Shown here one piece after another: positions 61,080 to 64,000 of a stretch of 64,000 nt of DNA (position 1 is its first letter; the number at the start of each line of letters is the position of its first letter). The stretch covers positions 62,001 to 126,000 of the forward strand of contig NZ_JBHRXI010000049.1 in the NCBI RefSeq assembly GCF_042648365.1, given 5' to 3'. The position numbers were made by a program, and so were the translations under genes. The notes under the pieces are model-generated. The model saw only the letters and a program-made list of their open reading frames with translations, had not been told where the DNA came from and did no database searches. Origin of the DNA: Lutimaribacter_A marinistellae. Its GTDB lineage: Bacteria > Pseudomonadota > Alphaproteobacteria > Rhodobacterales > Rhodobacteraceae.

Positions 61080-62078
61080 TCAGGCCGTCTCCAGCGCCAG
61101 CTTCTCGGCGATCTCCTCGGCATGGTGACAGGCCACCCGCGTCTCACCCATGCCGCGCAACTCGGGCCGCTCGCTGCGGCACCGATCGGTGGCAAAGGGG
61201 CAGCGCGGGTTGAACACGCAGCCCGGCGGCGGGTTGATCGGGTCGGGGATCTCGCCCTGCGGCACCGCCTCGGTCGCACCAAAGGAGTCGAGCTTGGGCG
61301 CCGCTTCAAGCAGCATCTGCGTATACGGATGGCGCGGCGTTTCGAACAGCGTGTCGGGATCGGCCTCCTCGACCAGCTGGCCCAGATAAAGAACCCCGAT
61401 TCGGTCGGCCATGTGGCGCACCACGGTCAGGTCGTGGCTGATGAAGAGGTAGGTCAGACCCAGCTCGTCCTTGAGGTCCGACATCAGGTTCAGCACCTGC
61501 GCCTGCACCGACACATCCAGCGCCGAGGTCGGCTCGTCGCAGACGATCAGCCGCGGGTTCGAGGCCAGCGCACGCGCTACGCAGATCCGCTGCCGCTGCC
61601 CGCCCGAGAACTGGTGCGGGAACTTGCCCGCATCCTCAGCCGACAGCCCCACCTGTTCCAGCAGCTTCTCGGCCAGCCCCTCGGTCTTGCCGCCGCGCAC
61701 CTTCACCGGCTCGACGATCACGTCCTTGACCCGCCAGCGCGGGTTGAGCGAGGCGTAAGGATCCTGAAAGATCATCTGGATGTTCGAGCGCAGCTCCTCG
61801 CGCACCTCCGGGTCGGCCTCGGTCGCCAGGTCCACGCCCTCGACCCGCACCTCGCCCGCGGAAGGCGGCAACAGCCCCACGAGGATCTTGCCGATGGTCG
61901 ATTTGCCCGAGCCGGATTCGCCCACCAGCGCATAGACCGACTTTTCCTCGATCTCCAGCGAGACATCCGAGACGGCGGTCAGCTTCTGCTTGGGCAGCCG
62001 TTCCAGCACCCGGTTCAGCCAGGGTTTCGACACGTCGAAGGTGCGTGTCAGGTTGCGGATCGTCACCATCGCGCTCAT
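61080..62078 (-). CDS. Peptide/nickel-type ABC transporter ATP-binding protein, DppF-like
   Basis: A 332-residue ABC ATPase. Walker A is GESGSGKSTIGKILVGLL (about residues 53-70), the Q-loop is MIFQDPYASLNPR, the signature FSGGQRQRICVARAL and Walker B LIVCDEPTSALDVSVQ. The C-terminal oligopeptide-transporter zone has CVFNPRCPFATDRCR cysteines. Its ATG overlaps the stop of the DppD-like gene by four bases. Confidence 0.93.
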   Translation of the reverse strand: MSAMVTIRNLTRTFDVSKPWLNRVLERLPKQKLTAVSDVSLEIEEKSVYALVGESGSGKSTIGKILVGLLPPSAGEVRVEGVDLATEADPEVREELRSNIQMIFQDPYASLNPRWRVKDVIVEPVKVRGGKTEGLAEKLLEQVGLSAEDAGKFPHQFSGGQRQRICVARALASNPRLIVCDEPTSALDVSVQAQVLNLMSDLKDELGLTYLFISHDLTVVRHMADRIGVLYLGQLVEEADPDTLFETPRHPYTQMLLEAAPKLDSFGATEAVPQGEIPDPINPPPGCVFNPRCPFATDRCRSERPELRGMGETRVACHHAEEIAEKLALETA

Positions 62079-63097
62079 GCGTCTTCTCCCACGGGGAACC
62101 AGCAGGCCGCCCCGTTCATCAGTTCAGGCTCGGGCGCATGGCGGCATTTGTCCTGCGCCTTGGGACAGCGGGGGTGAAACGCGCAGCCCTCGGGCAGGGC
62201 GTTCAGCCGCGGCATCGCCCCGGGGATCTGGCGCAGCCGCGCCTGCCCGTGGCTGTTGGCCGGCATCGAGCCCACCAGCCCGTCGGTATAGGGGTGGCGG
62301 GGATGGGTCAGCACGTCGCGCACCGGCCCGATCTCGACCAGCTTGCCGGCATACATCACCGCCACGCGGTCGGCGGCCTCGGCGATCACGCCCATGTCAT
62401 GCGTCACCAGGATGACCGAGGTGCCATGCTCGCGGCAGAGCCGCTTGAGCAGCGCGATGATCTGCGCCTGCACCGACACGTCAAGCGCGGTGGTCGGTTC
62501 GTCGGCGATCACCAGCGATGGCTCGGCACACAGTGCCAGCGCGATCACCACCCGCTGTCGCATGCCGCCCGAGAATTCATGCGGGTAACTGTCCAGACGT
62601 TCCGCCGCTGCGGGAATGCCCACCTCCTCAAGCGCCGCCAGCGCGCGCTTGCGCGCCTCGGCCTTGGATACGTTCAGATGTGTCTCGATCGTCTCGGACA
62701 GCTGTTCGCCAATGGGGATCAGCGGGTTGAGCGAGGTCAGCGGGTCCTGAAAGACCATTCCGATTTCCTTGCCGCGAATCTTGCGCATCTCGCGCAGCGA
62801 CAGGTTGTCGATCCGCCGCCCGTTGAGCAGGATTTCACCCCCGGCGATATGGGCAGGCCGGTCCAGCAGGCCGATCACCGCGTTGCCGGTCATCGACTTG
62901 CCCGCGCCGGATTCGCCCACGACGCCCAGGATCTCGCCCGGTGCGAGGTCATAGCTCACCCGGTCCACAGGGCGCAGCACGCCGCGCCGCGTAGGGATCT
63001 CGACCACCAGGTCGCGCACCGACAGCGTCGGCTGCCGCTCTTGTCCCGGCTGCGCCGTTCCCTTATATTCAGCATCAACAGTAGGAGAGATTGCCAT
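62075..63097 (-). CDS. Peptide/nickel-type ABC transporter ATP-binding protein, DppD-like
   Basis: A 340-residue ABC ATPase partner of the DppF-like protein. Walker A GESGAGKSMTGNAVIGLL, Q-loop MVFQDPLTSLNPLI, signature FSGGMRQRVVIALAL, Walker B VIADEPTTALDVSVQ, and the C-terminal GCAFHPRCPKAQDKCR oligopeptide zone. ATG at 63097 with GGAGAG ahead is preferred to the longer frame at 63169, which would overlap the upstream gene. Confidence 0.93.
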   Translation of the reverse strand: MAISPTVDAEYKGTAQPGQERQPTLSVRDLVVEIPTRRGVLRPVDRVSYDLAPGEILGVVGESGAGKSMTGNAVIGLLDRPAHIAGGEILLNGRRIDNLSLREMRKIRGKEIGMVFQDPLTSLNPLIPIGEQLSETIETHLNVSKAEARKRALAALEEVGIPAAAERLDSYPHEFSGGMRQRVVIALALCAEPSLVIADEPTTALDVSVQAQIIALLKRLCREHGTSVILVTHDMGVIAEAADRVAVMYAGKLVEIGPVRDVLTHPRHPYTDGLVGSMPANSHGQARLRQIPGAMPRLNALPEGCAFHPRCPKAQDKCRHAPEPELMNGAACWFPVGEDA

Positions 63098-63101
63098 GTT
63101 C

Positions 63102-63881
63102 TCAGGCCCCCCGATCGTTATCGTCTGACGCAGTTCGACCCTGCGCTTCGGCATCGCCGTTGCGTGCAAGCTCTGTGCGGATCCGCTCCGCGTCCTGTTT
63201 CATTTTCCGTGCCGTTTCGCTGCGCAGCGTGCCCTGCGCCTCAAGCTCCCTGTTGACGGCGTCAAACGCCGCCAGGGCCGCTTCGAGGGCCGAGGCCCCG
63301 ACCGTGAACAGCGCGTCGATGGCGCGCTTGCGGCGTTCCTTCGACACGGATTCGAACCGCCCCTCGGCAAAACGCGTAAGCAGTTGCGACACGTATTCGT
63401 CCTGCTGGTAATAGGCGATGACCGGCGCGATGACCTCTTCGGGCAGATCAGCGATTTCCGACTTGATGGCATCGAACACATCGTTGGTCTGGCTGACCAC
63501 CGCCATCGGCATCGACACCTCGCCGCGCCCGGCCTTTTCCAGTTCCGCCAGGTACAGGGGCTTGCGCGCCTGCGTCTGCGCAGGGCCGAACTGCGCTTCC
63601 TGCGCGACAAGGTTCAGGCCCAGTTCGGCCCGCAACGCCACCAGCAGGCGATGCCGCCGGTCGCGCCTGCGGTCCTGTTCGCGCCGCCGGTCCGCCGAAT
63701 GCTGCATCGACCAGAGCGCAAAGGCCCCAAGCGCGGTCAGCGCTGTACCCATCACCCCCAACACCGCCGCAACCAGCCGCGCACGGCTTTCCGGCACGTC
63801 CCAGGCCGCGCCCACGAAGGGCGCGCCATAGGCCGCAAGGGCCAGAAGCCCCGCCAGTGAAAGGAGAAGGACCCAGCGCAT
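63102..63881 (-). CDS. Membrane protein with coiled coil, hypothetical
   Basis: A 259-residue protein with two N-terminal membrane helices (about residues 4-25 and 35-60), then a basic linker (RRREQDRRRDRRHR, about 66-80) and a helical cytoplasmic region of about 180 residues (KSEIADLPEEVIAPVIAYYQ and similar) likely to be coiled coil. No family recognised. It lies between the ABC permease and the ATPase genes, with a four-base gap to the DppD-like gene and three bases after the permease stop, an unusual position. Confidence 0.7.
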   Translation of the reverse strand: MRWVLLLSLAGLLALAAYGAPFVGAAWDVPESRARLVAAVLGVMGTALTALGAFALWSMQHSADRRREQDRRRDRRHRLLVALRAELGLNLVAQEAQFGPAQTQARKPLYLAELEKAGRGEVSMPMAVVSQTNDVFDAIKSEIADLPEEVIAPVIAYYQQDEYVSQLLTRFAEGRFESVSKERRKRAIDALFTVGASALEAALAAFDAVNRELEAQGTLRSETARKMKQDAERIRTELARNGDAEAQGRTASDDNDRGA

Positions 63882-63884
63882 CGC

Positions 63885-64000
63885 TCAGTTCAACTTGGGG
63901 TTCAGCGCATCGCGCAACCAGTCGCCCAGCAGGTTTACCGACAGCGCCAGTGCCAACAGCGTTACGGCCGGGAACAGCAGGATCCACCATTCGCCCGAGA
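63885..64000 (-). CDS. ABC transporter permease, C-terminal fragment (cut by window end)
   Basis: The visible 37 codons on the minus strand end in TGA at 63887-63885. EWWILLFPAVTLLALALSVN is a last membrane helix and LLGDWLRDALNPKLN the usual C-terminus of DppC/OppC-type permeases. The rest of the gene and probably the other permease and the binding protein are beyond the window. Confidence 0.85.
   Translation of the reverse strand, partial: SGEWWILLFPAVTLLALALSVNLLGDWLRDALNPKLN

Overview
The window is chromosomal DNA of a marine alphaproteobacterium of the Rhodobacteraceae (Roseobacter group). The grounds are a DMSP demethylase plus acrylyl-CoA reductase pair (dmdA, acuI), adjacent sciP and ctrA genes, a circularly permuted tmRNA whose tag reads ANDNRAPVAVAA, SspB and DUF1127 proteins of alphaproteobacterial type, and dense GC-rich coding with many 1-nt and 4-nt gene overlaps. 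No rRNA, tRNA, CRISPR array or insertion sequence was seen.

Layout. 1-8 kb: the tail of a cytochrome P450, class I fructose-bisphosphate aldolase, a fumC operon with two tiny downstream genes, an exported protein, the ClpXP adaptor SspB, a chromate transporter, a SnoaL-like protein, tmRNA on the minus strand, and a DUF4345/GntR pair. 7.9-12 kb: a plus-strand DMSP cluster, DUF2182-DUF1326-DinB-dmdA-acuI, divergent from the GntR regulator with a repeated candidate operator between them. 12.2-24 kb: the classic envelope cluster frr-uppS-cdsA-dxr-rseP-(41-aa ORF)-bamA-skp-fabZ-lpxA-lpxI-lpxB, ending with a CadD-like transporter. 24-31 kb: mnmA, sciP, ctrA, ligA, recG and a 39-aa membrane ORF preceded by LexA-like GTTC repeats. 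31-38 kb: IscU-like scaffold, hisI, gluQRS, a methyltransferase, an RTX protein made almost wholly of calcium-binding repeats, trmFO, enoyl-CoA hydratase and a thioesterase. 38-45 kb: a MocR regulator, rplM-rpsI, FkbM and TetR proteins, ppk2, a hydrolase, metA and a P-loop protein. 46-55 kb: two EamA transporters, guaA, a non-pyrrolysine MttB homologue, the divergent DUF6477/DUF6456 pair (the latter resembling the gene transfer agent activator GafA), a peroxiredoxin and lipA. 55-60 kb: a TAXI-TRAP transporter operon with UspA. 60-61.1 kb: a decayed patch with a frameshifted exported protein and a hydrolase remnant. 61-64 kb: a Dpp/Opp-type ABC transporter operon running off the window end, with an unrelated membrane protein inserted.

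The most interesting signals are (i) the small membrane ORF after recG, behind four GTTC repeats spaced by about one helical turn, a candidate SOS-induced division inhibitor like SidA; (ii) the GafA-like gene with a near-CtrA box; (iii) the DMSP cluster carrying DUF2182/DUF1326/DinB genes; and (iv) the degraded 60-61 kb region. All function calls come from reading motifs and family resemblance; no database search was run.
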